The position numbers and the translations under genes are program-made. Of a DNA stretch of 64,000 nt, positions 11,640 through 25,267 are shown one piece after another. Position 1 is the stretch's first letter, and each line of letters begins with the position of its first letter. Source of the DNA: Cinclus cinclus (lineage: Eukaryota; Chordata; Aves; Passeriformes; Cinclidae); the NCBI RefSeq assembly GCF_963662255.1, contig NC_085047.1, positions 89,834,259 through 89,898,258 on the forward strand, given 5' to 3'. The notes under the pieces were generated by a model. It made no database searches, was not told the origin of the DNA, and worked only from the letters and a program-made list of their open reading frames with translations.

Positions 11640-14628
11640 TTTGGTCTGCCATCTCAGTGGAGGTAGGGGGTGGAGATCCATGTGGCAGCTAAGACACAAG
11701 GATATTGATGTGTTAGAAACCACAGAAACGCCTGAGAATGGTCATGTAAGGATTAGGACTTCTTCCCCATGAAAATAGGAGGATCAATAGCCAAATGAAG
11801 TGTATTTACACCATTTCACACAGCACAGACAACAAACAGGAGGAGCTGGAAGCCACTGAACAGCTGAAAAAGTGGTTGCATTCATGTAGACATGGTGAAT
11901 GACTCACATATCTGAAGTGCTGGTTGGCTATAAACTGTTCAGAACAGACAGGCAAGGAAGAAGATGTGGTGGAGTAGCCCTGTGTGTTTGGGGAGGGAGG
12001 GGTGGGGTTTGATTGTCTGAAGTTTAATAATGGCAATGACAGAGTTGAATGTTTGTGGTTAAGGATCAGGGGAAAGGTCAACAGGGCAGATATCCTGGTG
12101 GGAGTCTGCTATAAACCACCCAACGAGAATGAAGAGGCAGATGAAATATTGTAAAAGCAGCTGGGAACCATCTTATGATTACTGGACCTTGTTTTGGCAG
12201 GGGACTTCAACTTACCAGACATCTGCTGGAAATACAACACAGCAGAGAGGAAACTGTCCAGGAGGTTCTTGGAGTGTGTGTAAGTTCCTAACTTCCTGCC
12301 ATACTATGTGAAGGTCCCAGCTGGGGAAGGTGCCCTGTTGGACCTGCTGTTCATGAAGAGAGAAGGACTTGGGGTGATATGATGGCTGGAGACCATCTTT
12401 GGCAAAGCCAAGGAAGGCACCCCCAGTCAGTTTGCAGGTGACAACAAATTAATTAATTTTACCTTCTTGTAGAAGTAATGAGGGGGGGCAGCAGAACTGC
12501 TGCCCTAGAGTTGTGGAGTGGCAGACTTGGGCCTCTTTAGGAGAGGTTGAGGGAGTCCTTTGGAAGACACTTCTGAGGGGCTAAGGAGTCCAGGAAGGCT
12601 GGACATTCTTCAAGAAAGAAATCTTAAGGCACCAGAGAGGCCATCCCCATATGACAAAAGACAAGCTGGCAGGGAAGCAAAGTGGACTGATTGAACAGAG
12701 TGGTTTGGCTGAACTCTGGGAAAAAGGAGAGTGTTTACAGCCTTTGGAAGAGGCAGCAGGCAACTTAGGAGAATTGCAAAGATGTTATGAAGTTATGCAG
12801 GGAGAAAAGTCAGAAGGGCCAAAGCCCAGCTAGAATTTAATCTAGATACTGCTGTAAAGAACAATAAAAAATGTGTCTATAATTGATAACACAAGGTGGG
12901 CTAAGGAGAATTTCCATACTCTGCTGAATGGAGACAGAAACATACAAAGGATAAGGAAAAGGCTAAGATGCCCAATGCCTTCTTTGATTCAGTCTTTAAT
13001 AGCAGCACTGATTGTTCTTCAGGCACCTAGCCCTCTGAACTGGAAGACAGGGACAGAGAGCAGAACTCCCATAACCCAGAATGAAAGATCAGAGACCTGA
13101 TACACCACTTACACACACACAAGCCTATGGGACCAGATGGGATCCACATGGGGATATTTAGAGAGCTGGTGGAAATGCTCACTAAGACACTTTCCCTCAT
13201 ATATCAACATTCCTGCTTAACCAGACAGATCCCAGGTGTATGAAAGTTGGTAAATATGTTGTCCATCTACAAGAAGGGCTGAAAGGAGGATCTGGGTAAC
13301 CAGAGGACTGTCAGCCTGACCTCAGTGCTGGGAAAGGTCATGGAGCAGCTCATCTTGAGTGCTGTCAGGCAGCACGTACAGGACAGCCAGGGGGTCAGGC
13401 CCAGCCAGCACAAAGATGGGTTTGTCAAAGGCAGGTCCTGCTGGACCAACCTGATCTCCTCCTATGACAAGATGACCCATTTAGCAGATGAGGGAAAGGC
13501 TGTGGAAGTTGTCTGCCTCAAGTTTGGTAAAGACCTTGACTCTGTCTCCCACAGAATTCTCCTGCAAAAACTGGCTACTCACATCTTGGACAGGTGCTCT
13601 GCTCTTAGGGTAAAAACCATCTGGATAGCTGGGCTCAGAGAGTGGGTGGTGGATGGTGTCAAACTCAGCTGGCTGTCAGGTGCCAGTGGTATTTCCTGGA
13701 GCTCAATACTGTGGCCAGTTCTGCTCGGTGACTATTGATGACCTGGACGAGGGGAAGAAGTGCTCTCTGAGTAAGTTCACAGATGACACCAAGCTGGTAT
13801 TGATCTGTTGGAGGGCAGAATGGCTCTGCAGAGGGATCTGGACAAGCTGTATCAATGGGCCAGGGCCAGCTGCATGAGGGTTAACAAGGCCAAGTGCCAA
13901 GTCCTGCAGTTAGGTCACAACAATCCCAGGCACTGCTACAGGCTCAGGGAAGAGTGGCTGGAAAGCTGCCTGGCAGAAAAAGACCTGGAGGTGCTGGTCC
14001 ACAGCTGCTGAACAAGAAGGCCAATGGCATCCTGGTCTGTATGAGACACAGTGTGGCAGCTGGACCAGGGCAGTGATTGTCCCCTATACTCAGCAGTGGT
14101 GAGGTCACGTGTCAAATCCTGTGCTCAGTTTTGGGCCCCTCACTACAAGACACTGAGGTGCTGGAGTCCAGTGAGTGAGTCCAGAGAAGGACAATGGAGC
14201 TGATGAAGGTTCTGGAGCACAAATCCTATGAGGAGCAGCTGAAGGAGATGAGGGTGTTTAACCTGGAGAAAAGGAGGTTCAGGGGCAACCTTATCACTTT
14301 GTACAACCACCTGAAAGGAGGCTGTAGCCAGGTGGGGTCAGTCCCACCTCCCAAGTAACAATTGATAGAATACCAGAAAATTACCTGGAGTTACATCAGA
14401 GGAGATTTAGATATAAGGAAAAAAATTCTTCACCAAAAGGGCAGTCAGACATTGAAACAGGCTTCCCAGGAAAGTGGCTGCATCACCATCTCTGGAGATT
14501 TTTAAAAGAGATATAGATGTAGCACTTAGGGACATGGTTTAGGGCCGAACCTGGCAGTGCCATGTTAACAGTTGGACTCAATGATAATAAAGGTCTTTTC
14601 CAACCTAAATGATTCTAAAATTATTCTA
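11640..14628 (+). mobile_element. CR1 LINE, 5'-truncated, about 3 kb
   Basis: A long plus-strand non-LTR retrotransposon relic of the CR1 clade. Diagnostic runs appear in the expected order: a pre-endonuclease segment at about 11,693-11,850, endonuclease at about 11,870-12,450, a linker at about 12,480-13,090, reverse transcriptase at about 13,100-14,000, a C-terminal region to the TAG at 14,540-14,542, then a short 3' UTR. The element ends near 14,628 in degenerate copies of the CR1 terminal octamer (attctaaa-like). ORF1 is absent. Full-length CR1 is about 4.5 kb, so this is the usual 5' truncation. The 5' boundary is uncertain; I am confident from about 11,690. No target-site duplication is apparent, as is usual for CR1. 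Numerous stops and frame changes make it immobile. Confidence 0.9.
11800..14542 (+). pseudogene. CR1 ORF2 remnant (endonuclease plus reverse transcriptase), inactive
   Basis: The intact family protein is an apurinic-type endonuclease followed by a reverse transcriptase, which nicks the target and copies the element RNA at the nick. Here the endonuclease is seen as the run AGDFNLPDICWKYNTAERK at about 12,197-12,252, with in-frame stops on both sides. The reverse transcriptase is clearest at 13,325-13,738, which translates openly and includes GKVMEQLILSAVRQHVQDSQ and FVKGRSCWTNLIS. The first catalytic aspartate box (family YLDF) reads CLKF, with lysine encoded at 13,520-13,522. The second box is kept as FTDD, with the two aspartates at 13,782-13,787, but lies in a different frame. 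The C-terminal end (FKRDIDVALRDMV then stop) is intact at about 14,501-14,542. The frameshifts, stops and lost aspartate together rule out activity. Confidence 0.85.
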
Positions 14629-17600
14629 AAAGGTGAGGTGAGAAGAATTGCAGCATCACATTCAAATTTCCCAGGCACTTTGCAGCTGAGACAGGACCTC
14701 TCATCAATATTTTAATCCTGCATTTTTCACAGAAGCTACAAGGTCTTCTAGTTAACTAGATTTTTAAAGTAAGTAGCAGCAATATGCAGAACTCAAGAAT
14801 AAAATTACATAAGAATGGCAATCCTTAAGGCTGAGTAAGGAAAAATTATAATGCTTTCTTCTGCACTAATGATTTGAGATGTATACCAAGACTTTTGGGA
14901 ATAAGGCTATAGAAATTATTTTTTTTTCTTCTTGTAGGTTTTCATTATAGCATTTAAGCTCTGAGACTTCCTTTAAAATCACAAAACAGTAGATTAACCT
15001 CAGCACTAAGGAAATAACACTTTTTTTTTCCTGAAAGTTTTTTAATAGGCTAACTTTTATCCTGTTAGGAATAATACGGACAGAGAAAACAAAGCCTTGC
15101 CCTAACAGAAAATCTTTGACAGAACTCCAGCAACAATGGTCAAATTGTCTAAATGGTCTCAGAAAAGTGGGTAGTCCTTCAGATTTTATGGAATTAATGC
15201 CAGACATTAATTCTTGATCTTTCAGGGGTTTCAATTCCTCTCGCCAAAACATAGGCATCTACAAAAGAGATGTCTCCATCTGAGATATTTTTTCTTATCA
15301 GCAGAGAGAAATGAGCCCTTCTCCCTTGTGATTCATCTTGTCCTGAGGTAATCATCCAAACCAGGTCAGATGACTCACGAACTAGAAATGTATGTTTCTA
15401 TCCATTAGTCTAGGAAGGGAACCCTGGTCTAGCTCAAGTGGAGACATCTACCTGGCAGATGCCTCAGGTTAGGCAAGACGAATGCTATCAAGTGTCCCTC
15501 CAGCATTTCTGTCCTTGGTAGAATAGACAGGAATAATTTGTCATAAAATTATTCAAAAGAAGCATTCAAACCAGGATCTTTCCATGTAATAGTTTGCTAC
15601 AGGATATGGTCTATTTCTGAAAAGAAGGAAGAGCTGAAATAAGGCAGTTTCCCTGGAAGTGGTAAAACATGGTAGAATAAAAGTTTAGGGATGCAATGAA
15701 ATTGTACTTTGCTGGTCTAACAAAGGAGCCACCTTTCAGAATTCCTAAGTGAAAGGCAGCATGAAAGAGAACAAAGATCCTGCATACTCTTCTCATCACT
15801 CTGCTCATTTAGGGGGTGGGGAGTAGCAGGTTTGTCATCAAAGATCATGTTATTGAGGGATCATGAAGAAAAGATAGAACAATAAGACATTTAAAACTGA
15901 TTAATAAATTCCAGGGGTATCTTTGAAGAATATAAAAATACTCTATTTCCTTTTGTTTGCAGTATATATCTTATTCTAAAATAGTTCTGATGGGAAAAAC
16001 AGAGTATAATTCCATATTTATTGCATTTCTGGAAGTGTGCCTGTATTTATTACTGGCATCTGCTGCTAGTGACAGATCCTGAGTAGAATCCAGAACTCCT
16101 GAATAATACTTGGCTTTCTTTATTATGGTAAAAAAATGGCTCTTGCAGGCTCACTGCAATTAGCAAAGACTGTATTTTGTTCTGCATGCCCTTTACTAGC
16201 AGTAATCCAATATTGAATTGCCTCTGAGGGTCTCAGTAATAACTGGGTCAAACTCTCTCATAACTCTTTCCGCTTGACCTGGAAAATTGACACTTCTATA
16301 GGAGTGCACAGTATATATTTATACGATCAAATCGCCATGTGTGTTTCAGTCTTGCACTCAGTTCTTCATTTATTCACCTTCCTTTTATGATTTATTTGAA
16401 GTTTGTCCATATCTCAATTTTCTTCCCAACCTATTTTGCCTCTAGATAAAGACCACTTATCTGCTAACAGGAGCAGAATTCATCTTCATACAGCATTTAT
16501 ACTGAGCATGTTCTAATTAAGTCAGTTAAAGCAGCTATCTGCAATTCAGCATGTCTGAGCAGCTCTCCATTCATCAGTGATCTCCTGTAAACACTTAGGA
16601 CATCTTGACCTTGACTGCTTGTGATCATAGAAAAGGAAACATGACTGAGATTCACAGGTTGCTTCTTGGCAATAGGGTGGCAGCATTTTAAGCTGCTTCT
16701 CCAAGTTGTTGCTAGTCATGAGTGCAAAGAACCAGGAGGAACAGTGACAACTCACGGACACCACTGAGGCACCATGGCAGGAATGCAGGCTGCCAGGAGG
16801 GGGACATCTCTTGATGGGGTCAGGTGTGATGTGATATGATGTAGATTTTCTGTTTAATACTTATGTTAGAAACTGGGTAAACCATCTTTTTCTCCAATGT
16901 GAATGAGATTTATTCTAACTTGATTTTGCAGAAATCCAGTATGTTAAAACTAGGCCCAGAGTCAACTGACATAATTTTTCCCCACCTACACCTGCTTTTT
17001 TTCCTTTTAGCTGACTCTCAGAAGTTGGTACAGATATCATCAAGGTTTCCTCATTACCATGGTCTGAATGTTTCACTAATTCTATGTATGACACCCATAA
17101 ATATTTTCCGTTTTGGAAACTCCGTACGTAAAGTTAACATTTCAGTAAATGTTAATATCTAGGCTTTTGAACCAGCAGAACAGATTATACTGAAAAAATG
17201 TGTGGTTTGCATGCAGGAAACCGGGACAGAGAAGTATTGCCACTCGTGTTCCTGCATTTTGCCCAAAGGCCAGAGATTAAATAAACCCCGAGAATACATG
17301 AAATCTAGTTCTTATTCCCATCATAACCAAAGAGAATCTGTGTCCACACTTAAGTCCCCAGAGTGCCTAAGCACCAGGGTGTGTAATGTAAGGATCTTCT
17401 GTCAATGCCACTCCTCTTCATATCTAAAAGGTTATTGGGGTAGGAACGGGTATTACAAGTCCTGAATGAATGCCCTGACCTCTACTCCATCCGTCTTTCT
17501 CTCCTGCCTCTGGCTCAATTTATATTTAACCACTAAGCCTTTGTATAAAACAAGCACTACATTCTTTACTTGCTTCCCTGCATTTTGAATGCCGTCTGTA

Positions 17601-18107
17601 CTTTGCACTTCATTTCATGAGGGATTAAAATGCTTGAAATAGATTTGATATGTTTTCCTTCAGCCTGAAGTGATAATTGATATAATTTTCTCCTACAAGA
17701 GAAATTTTTTAAGTTTTAATTCTGGCTCAGGTTTCATCATTCCTGTTTTTAACTTTTTTCAGTTTGAGGGATGAGCTAAAGAATATATTTTTTTAAATCC
17801 CTATTTATCTTTGTTCTGTTCATTATACTATCTGCTATAAACTGCCTGGAGGTTTTGGTAAGGTTTCAGACACTGAATGTCCTTGCCAGTGGAGACTAAG
17901 CTTAATAATTTAACAGCATTTTTAGTGTTCAAAGCTGGGAGAACTTGAGTTGTTAAGCCTGCTAGTTGAAGTTGCTCAAAGTCCTATTACACAGTATAAA
18001 ATGCTCATATTTTTCAATCTATTAAACTAGCTTCATTGCATTTTGCTCTTATTCCCCAATGTTAAAAAAAAAAGGTGCTAATTAAGCAATATGAGTGCAA
18101 CTCCAGT

Positions 18108-18146
18108 TTTATTTAAGGGAATTTTGTCTAAATTCCCTTAAATAAA
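18108..18146. repeat. Perfect 17-bp inverted repeat with 5-nt loop
   Basis: The arms 18,108-18,124 and 18,130-18,146 are exact reverse complements of each other and are separated by TGTCT. The arms are AT-rich with a central AAGGGAATT core. The symmetry ends abruptly at both outer edges. It could form a cruciform in DNA or a hairpin in RNA transcribed from either strand. There is no gene nearby for it to act as a terminator in any known sense, and vertebrate genes do not use such terminators. It may be the relic of a very small palindromic mobile element or a recent local inverted duplication. Confidence 0.85.
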
Positions 18147-21100
18147 TTTTCTTAAACTACCCCAGATAGAAACTTTGGAGGTGAGGTAAAGTGAGATAAA
18201 TTTTAACTCTCAAGGAATGACTAAAGATATAATCAGGATCTTATTATGACCTAGATATTTTTGGCATTCATATATGCATAGCAGGTAGGTCTCCCGTATG
18301 TCATCCCTCTAGCAAAAGATAGTTGAAGACAGGTGGATTTAATAATCCTATCCTTACTCCACTGCCAGAAAGCTAAGGATCACAGTGAACGAAACATATT
18401 TTTCCTGCAGAGAAATCACAGTAAGAGACTTCCTCTAGCAGCATGCTTTGCCTCTCCTCAATTGGCTAAGGATACATCTCCCCCTTGAGGGGTGAGGTTA
18501 GGAAACAATGGGGATCCAAAGAGAGGTAGCAGCTTCAGGCTCTTCTACAAAGGAGCCCTGATGAACATCCTGTGCTTTGCCTATTTTTGTCTCCATTGTG
18601 CTCAAAAATTTCATAAAAACCCCTATTAAACTTCAGCATAAGAGCAGCTATAGGCAGGCACTGAAGGTTTGATGACATTAGGCTAAAGTTATGACTAGAC
18701 TGTGAGGTGAGGTAACCTGGATAAAAAGTGAGCCTTATATAGAAAAATAAAAAACATGCATAGCTATGAGGCCAGAAACCCCTCACTGACAACTATTTGC
18801 ATAAGTGGGTTTTTTTTCAAAAGAAAGAAGTGTTATGATTATGCTTTTGATCTCACTGAGAAGTAAAGGCTTTGGATCGCATCTCATAAATGCAGTAAGA
18901 AAGTAGAAAAACATCCCCAAACAAACAAAAGATAAAAGCCTGGATGAAAATGACATGGTACTACCTAGAAGCATGTCACTGCTGAGGGTGGTATTTTATG
19001 CTGCCCATGTGGCTAAGACCACATCCAGGGCATGACCACAGGCTACTAAAGAATTGATGCCCTGGCATATACACCAGGGGTTTTTTGCCATCTGAGAAGC
19101 CCTGAGACCCCGGCACCTCCAACTGCTGCTCCAAAGGAGCGTAACCCTGTGTGATATCACCCACATTTTCTATCCATACAAACAATTCCAACAGTATCAG
19201 ACACTTGCATTTAGCAGTAGAACTCTCGAGAGGCCTAGACTACCACTGGCTGCAATGGTACCTGTGTGTAACCAGTCACCTACATGGACACTCCACAATG
19301 CAACAGTCCTCAGCAATAGTCCAAACCTACTACAGCCCTTAATCAATTCTGATGAAGCTAACAAAGAACAGCAAGATGTTAAGGGAGCTAATGCTGATTA
19401 TAAATTAAAGGGAATCCTATTTGACAACTAAATCCTATTAAAGTAAGGCGGTGGATTACAAACAGCACGGTTGATAATGAAATGGGCATGTGGAAAATGT
19501 TCTATAGGCTAAAAACAGGAGAACACAGAACAAGTTCTTAACACAGGATGAGTGTCACAGCTTATTAACAGTTCAGTTCAGTTATTGTGATGGCTGGTGC
19601 TGCACATGATCATCCAGGAGAAAAGACACAGCATACAAAGCAACCAGTCCTTGTATATGCTTTTATTTGCTTTGTGATGTCAGAAGCCTGCCCATTAATC
19701 ACCAAATGTGAGACTCATCAAATACCCATGCCACAGACAACTGTGTGATCTGGTCGGTCTGTCATAAACTGACATGTCAAGGACACAAGTTCCCACACTT
19801 GCTTTAGCTTTTCCTCTCAGGGTGGAAAGAAAGAGGCCTGTTCTCTCCAGCAGCTATACTGGGTGGTCTGCTAAGGTGGGCAGAGGGCTCCCACCTAGAG
19901 CTACCTGTGGGCTTCCCAACTTGGTGCCCTCTTACACTGGCAAACACCAAATCCAACTGTAAAAGCTGGAGAATGGGACCTTTATGCTAAAAAGGGGCAT
20001 CTCATGAAACTTTGGGCTTAAGTCCTGCATATTTTGGGCTCCTGGCTCTCAAAAGCTGGCTATGCTAGGTGAGCAGATCTGTAGAAGTGTTCACTGAACC
20101 TACTTTAATCGAAACAGCTCAGGCTGTGAGCATACAGCTGAAGTTTGTTGTGGCACTCCAAGGCATCACCATGACTGCCTTATTTCACATTGCTGGAGGC
20201 ATTTTCACTGAGGAGCAGTGCTGGCTGTGCTGTGCTGAAGACCTGAATGTGTACAGCCTTCCAGGGCTCTGTGGTGTGGTGAGTGCACACCGGTGTTCTG
20301 AGTGATACCACACTGTCACAAGCTTTATAGACACCATCTGTCGCAAACTGTGTCCTACCACTGTGTAAAAAAACAAATGCCACCTCCAAGTCATCGGGAA
20401 AAAGAAGCAAATGCAAACCCCAGCAGCCTGACCTTTTTACAACATCCCCACTTAGAAGCATGAGCAGTAGACGAAAGGCAGGCTCAGTAACTGGTATTAA
20501 AGCAAAGGGACATTTGCAATGCAGTGGGAAAGGAAGACAGATGGGATGTCTCACTGTGAAAGGGCCCTGCTATGACAGCACAGAGCCATTTCACCAAGAC
20601 AGACATCAGATGCTGAGGAGGAGGAGTTGCAGTCAGTGAAAGGGAAGTTACTTGTTGTGCTAGAAGATATTTGTTACAGTATTTCCTGACTCTGTGTGCA
20701 CAGAAAGCAATGTTATGGGAAAAATTCATCCTTTCAGATTATCTACTTTTCAAACCAACAGAGATTCAACAAAGATGGAAATAAATCCATAATATGTGTA
20801 TAATGTATCTATGCTCCAAATCAATATTAGAGATGGGCTACCAGTGCGAAAAGCCAGAGATCCAGACCAGAGATGCATACAGTATTACAGGGACAGAGAG
20901 AAATCTATATGCTCAGTGTATTTCTCTATATTCTATGCCAATATTCAAGCTAGTTTACCCATGTGAAAAATTAGTGATACATAGTTCAGAGGGGGAGAAC
21001 ACATCAATAGTTGTACTGTGGAAACGTGTGCTAAATCACAAAGATCGCCTTCATGCCATGCCTATTGAGTGCATGCATATTGTGCAGAGAAATTCAACAG

Positions 21101-23064
21101 TCCCCCAAAATATTTAAGTTAAGCAGCCTTTTTTGAAAAAAGGGTATTTATGCTTTCCTGATAATTTTCTTCTAAACTTCATCAAGTGCTGTGAAAATTT
21201 ACTCCACCTTGGTGTTTTCTACAGCACTCATCATTGTAAGTCAGTGGCCTGGCTCAGCCTGAGTAGTGCAGCACTAAAGTGTTTGTCTCCACAGGGGTCA
21301 GACCTTCCCTCTGTGTCTTGCTTCCTTCCCTTGCAGTTGCTTCCTCTTTCCACACTCCACTGCTTGCCCTGCCTTTGCTCCATTTTACGCAGAACCGTTG
21401 GGCTTCGCAGTTTTGTGGCACATGAAAAGGAGAAGCAGGTGAAGCCTGATCCATCACATCCAATTCTATGGGATTTGGTTGTTTACTACTAAAACCTTCT
21501 TCTTTGCCAGCAGTCACATCAGCATAACTGGCACAGAGAAGGCACAGGGGAAAAAAAGGTCTTCTCCTTACACAAGGCTTGCCCAGACCCAGGCTTCCTT
21601 ATCTCTGACCCTTGCACACACACGGATTTATTGCTGCTCTCACAAAGGCTGCCTTCTGTGAGCACCAGGCTTGCACAAGCTGCCCTGCCCTGCTGTTCTC
21701 TTTTATCTCTCTGTCTTTGCAGACATTTTCTTCCTTTTAGCTTATCAACACCAGGAGGGGCTGGCTGATCTGAGCCCTTACTCTTTCTATAGCTGCTGTC
21801 TCACCCCCATCAACACCTGTCTCTTTCATAAATTAATCCAAAATCAGTCAATAACCCCATCACATAAGCCACGTCCCTTCTTTTGCACACACTTTTATCT
21901 TGCTCTGATTAATATCCCAACAATGAGTCACCAGCTGTTTAGACTAATTTTGGGAACTCTACAATAGATCAGCGTGTTCAGGAGTTCACCGTTTATTTTC
22001 CACGTCAACAAAGGAGCCATTTCTTTAGAAACAAAAAATACCCCAATGCCCCACTCAACACATTCAGGTCCTGATGAATAACTGTACCCAAATAAGGCCC
22101 TTTCTTGTTAAAATAACATATAATATAAGCATTTGAGGGCTGCTTATGAGCGTGCCTCGCATACTTGTGCAATACCAGTAAATTGCAGCAAATCTGTAAG
22201 GGAGACATATTCAAGCAGCCCTGGGAAACATTTCAGATATATTTTGTTGGCCATCTAGTCTGGGCCTACTTCTGAACTTGAACCTGATAAAACTTGCTAA
22301 AGGTACAGGTAAGGCTCTCCCCAGTTTGCCCCAAAAAACATTCTTATGCCTTTAAGAACTAATATGCAAATGAAGGTAATCAAACCCCACTGTCTGCATG
22401 GTTCCTCTAAATCCTTTTTACAATTAATTTCTTCCTGAGAGGGCTGTCAGATCTGTTGTCTGGCAGTGTTGCAGCTGTGAAGCCAGAAAAACTGATTTCA
22501 AAACTCTGGAAGAACAGACTGTTTTTATGAGTGTGGGGAGATGTGATAATTTTTGTCAAGAGCTATATGTAACAGGCAGTTCATGTTTTCTGCCATAGGC
22601 ACTGCAAGTAATGATGGAGAGAAGAGGGATTTTGGAAAGTGCCAGACTCATGTATAACACTATTGGAAACATGGTGATGAAGAAAACATACACTACTCAT
22701 ATTCGGGAAACATCTTTTTGTTCAAAGTATGTCTTCTGATTTCTGCCTTATCTGATCATTCATACCAGAAAATAACTTATTTTTAGTTTTGTTTGGAAAG
22801 CATGTGATGGGTTCAGACACTGGCCTGAGAGCTGAACTCCTAGAGAGCAATTTCATGCCTGATTCTCATAGCTGGTACCTCTGTGGCTTTGGGTGTGCCT
22901 GATCCTACAGGGTACTCAGCACTGGGCAAAACCCAGGTCCCAGTCCACCAAAGATCTTAAACATATAATATAACATATAATCTTAAACATACGTTTTAGT
23001 CCCTTTGACTTCACTAACTAAAATTCTTAGATGGATTCACTCCTGGGCACTTGAATTCCCACTT

Positions 23065-23185
23065 GAATTTCAATATTAGCAAAATGAGGATAATTCTTTC
23101 TTTAACATAGATGGGTACAGTGAGCATTAATTAGTTAATATATGTGGAGTGCCTTGGAGATACAAAGGGTATCTACATGTTAATT
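23065..23185 (+). mobile_element. Probable MIR-type SINE 3' end
   Basis: The stretch reads 'gcaaaatgaggataattc', then a 'gggtacagtgagcattaatt' segment, then 'agtgccttggagatac'. This is the order of the MIR 3' half: the 'aaaatggggataat' run, the 'gtgaggattaaatgag' run and the 'agtgctttgagata' end. It is diverged, as expected of a pre-amniote fossil. A 5' half may extend back toward about 22,820 but cannot be aligned by eye with any confidence. Confidence 0.45.
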
Positions 23186-25202
23186 TATGCAGATATTGGA
23201 AGAAGTAGAGGGAAATTGCTGTCTCTCACCTGTGCAGGGTTTTAGAACAGAATTCACTCCCTCACCTGCTGTAGAACAGAAACTAAATGCTGAGACAAGC
23301 CCACGCTTAGGAGACACTCAGAGCACTCTTATCAGATTTAACACACTTTCCCATTTAAGGGAATGCAATCAGCTCTGTGTTTTCATTTCCCTTGCAAATG
23401 AGCTTCACTGACTCCTTCAGCTGGCTTTGCACTATCTGTTTCTCATGTCTCAGTGCCCTGGTAGCCAACTGCCTCAGCACTGTAACATGCTTTCATCTAT
23501 CCTGTACTTAATAATGAACCTGGCAAGGAGGCTCCAGCACCGGCGATTGGCAGATTCTAACCCATTCTTGTTTTGAGACACTGAACTTGGGCCTTGTGAG
23601 ATCTTGGTTTGGCCAAATGCTTACCCTGGATCTATAGATAAATAAATAAAGCACATAAAAGGGACTAGTTTATCTCATGTCATTCTTTAAGTTGTTTATG
23701 CAAGGTTTTTTCCTAACAAGCTCTCTAAAGTGGCTTTGGTGAAGATGCCTTTGCTGTTGGCTCAGGAGGTCTGTGGATAGTATCATTATCTCTCCAGAAC
23801 TCGAAAGCCTCGGCAGCCCCTAGCTCCCTTTCCCACCTGACAGAAGTAATAAACCACTGTTAACCATAGATCCAAGCCTCTTCTTTTATCAGCTGGAGAA
23901 AAGCTGAATGGCAGAGATTCTGGAGTTTCCATCAAGTCTTGGTGCTGGAATTTCTGCCTGGTATTTCAAGTCCACTCCATCTGGCTGTTGCAGATTTGGT
24001 TGGTTTTCCACTGAGAAATTATTTCCCCAGTTAAAAATGAAGTGTAAATATAAATGCAAGGTTTTGTACTCAGTTCTTTATCCACTTGTGGAAGTGAAGA
24101 AAGTAAGAAGAGACCTAAACAGGGCTAAATAAACTATAAGAGAAAAAAGACTCTGGGCAAATCCCTTGGAGATAAAAATCGCAATAAACTCTTTCTAATC
24201 CTGATGGAGTTAAGCCTGAAAGTACCTGCTGCCTGTCAGCTAGGAATCAGCTTGAAATGTGAGGTTGGGGGTGGTCAGGTCTGCCCTATCCATCCTGGGG
24301 GATCCAGTCACTCAGCAGGGGTTCTGGCACCTAGGGGAAGCCCAGAGCTACCACAGACATCAGAGGGGTAGGGCTGGGGGAATACAGGCTACAGTGAGAG
24401 CCCTTCATACCTCTCTGGGCAATGTGACAGCTCTCCTGAGTGCAGAAATAATTATAAAATTCACCTTAAGTAAAGCTGCTACTACCTGGAAAATGTTCCT
24501 GATATGTCAGAGCAATATCACATAAAATACCAACAGCAACTGTATGTACCCATACTCTCTGACTTATATCTTCTCTTTCCCTAATCAAGTTTTATTGCTA
24601 GGAAGCTTGTTGATTATAGAAAAAAAAAACCCACTCTGGATGAAAATGGAAAGAGTACGTTTTTCTCTTTTTTTTGCTCCCTTGTTTACCAAGTCACATT
24701 AGGTTCTGAGTAAATTTTTATTCTTTCCTAAGGTGAATGCCAGATATTCTAAATTACAACAACTGTGTAGAAAATTACATTGATAATGCAGAAAATATAT
24801 GAAACTTCTGACTGATACCTTGTGGCCGCCTGGAAACTTGGACCTTGCCAGGAAGAGGGCTGTCACCTGTAAGGCAATTGGTACCCAGCTCATGGAGATA
24901 ACAGCCACATGTCTGCTGTTGGGATTACTGCTAACACAAGAATTTTACCTGCTGACTGCTCTGCTGACTGTTAGGAAAATCCAGTTTTCAGTCCCTGTGC
25001 ATAGGACTTTATTCAAATATTTAAATACAGCAGACAGAGTCTACAACTTTAAAAACATTATATAAAAATCCACGTAGTAACACTATAGGAAGCTGCCAGT
25101 TAGTGTTTGCTCTACAGCCAAACCATTACACTGTTACAGTGAGCCAAATTTTCTTAAAATTTATGACTGGTTTATCAGAAGCAAAGCACTTCAGTATTGT
25201 TT

Positions 25203-25267
25203 GGCTTTTTTTTTTTGTTTGTTTGGTTTGGTTTGGTTTTTGCTTTGTTTGTTGTTGTTGTTTTTTT
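25203..25267. repeat. G/T-rich simple repeat
   Basis: About 65 bases made almost entirely of T and G, with GTTT, GGTTT and GTT units and two isolated C residues. It is preceded by a T run. Read on the minus strand it is an A-rich tail-like tract. The open frames that cross it are repeat artefacts. Confidence 0.85.

Noticed and set aside
14866..15258. 130-codon minus-strand frame after the CR1
   Set aside because: No family resemblance. At about 40% GC a few frames of this length are expected by chance in 64 kb over six frames.
21480..21970. Possible LTR-like pyrimidine-rich segment
   Set aside because: No paired terminal repeats, primer-binding site, polypurine tract or retroviral coding relic could be found nearby.
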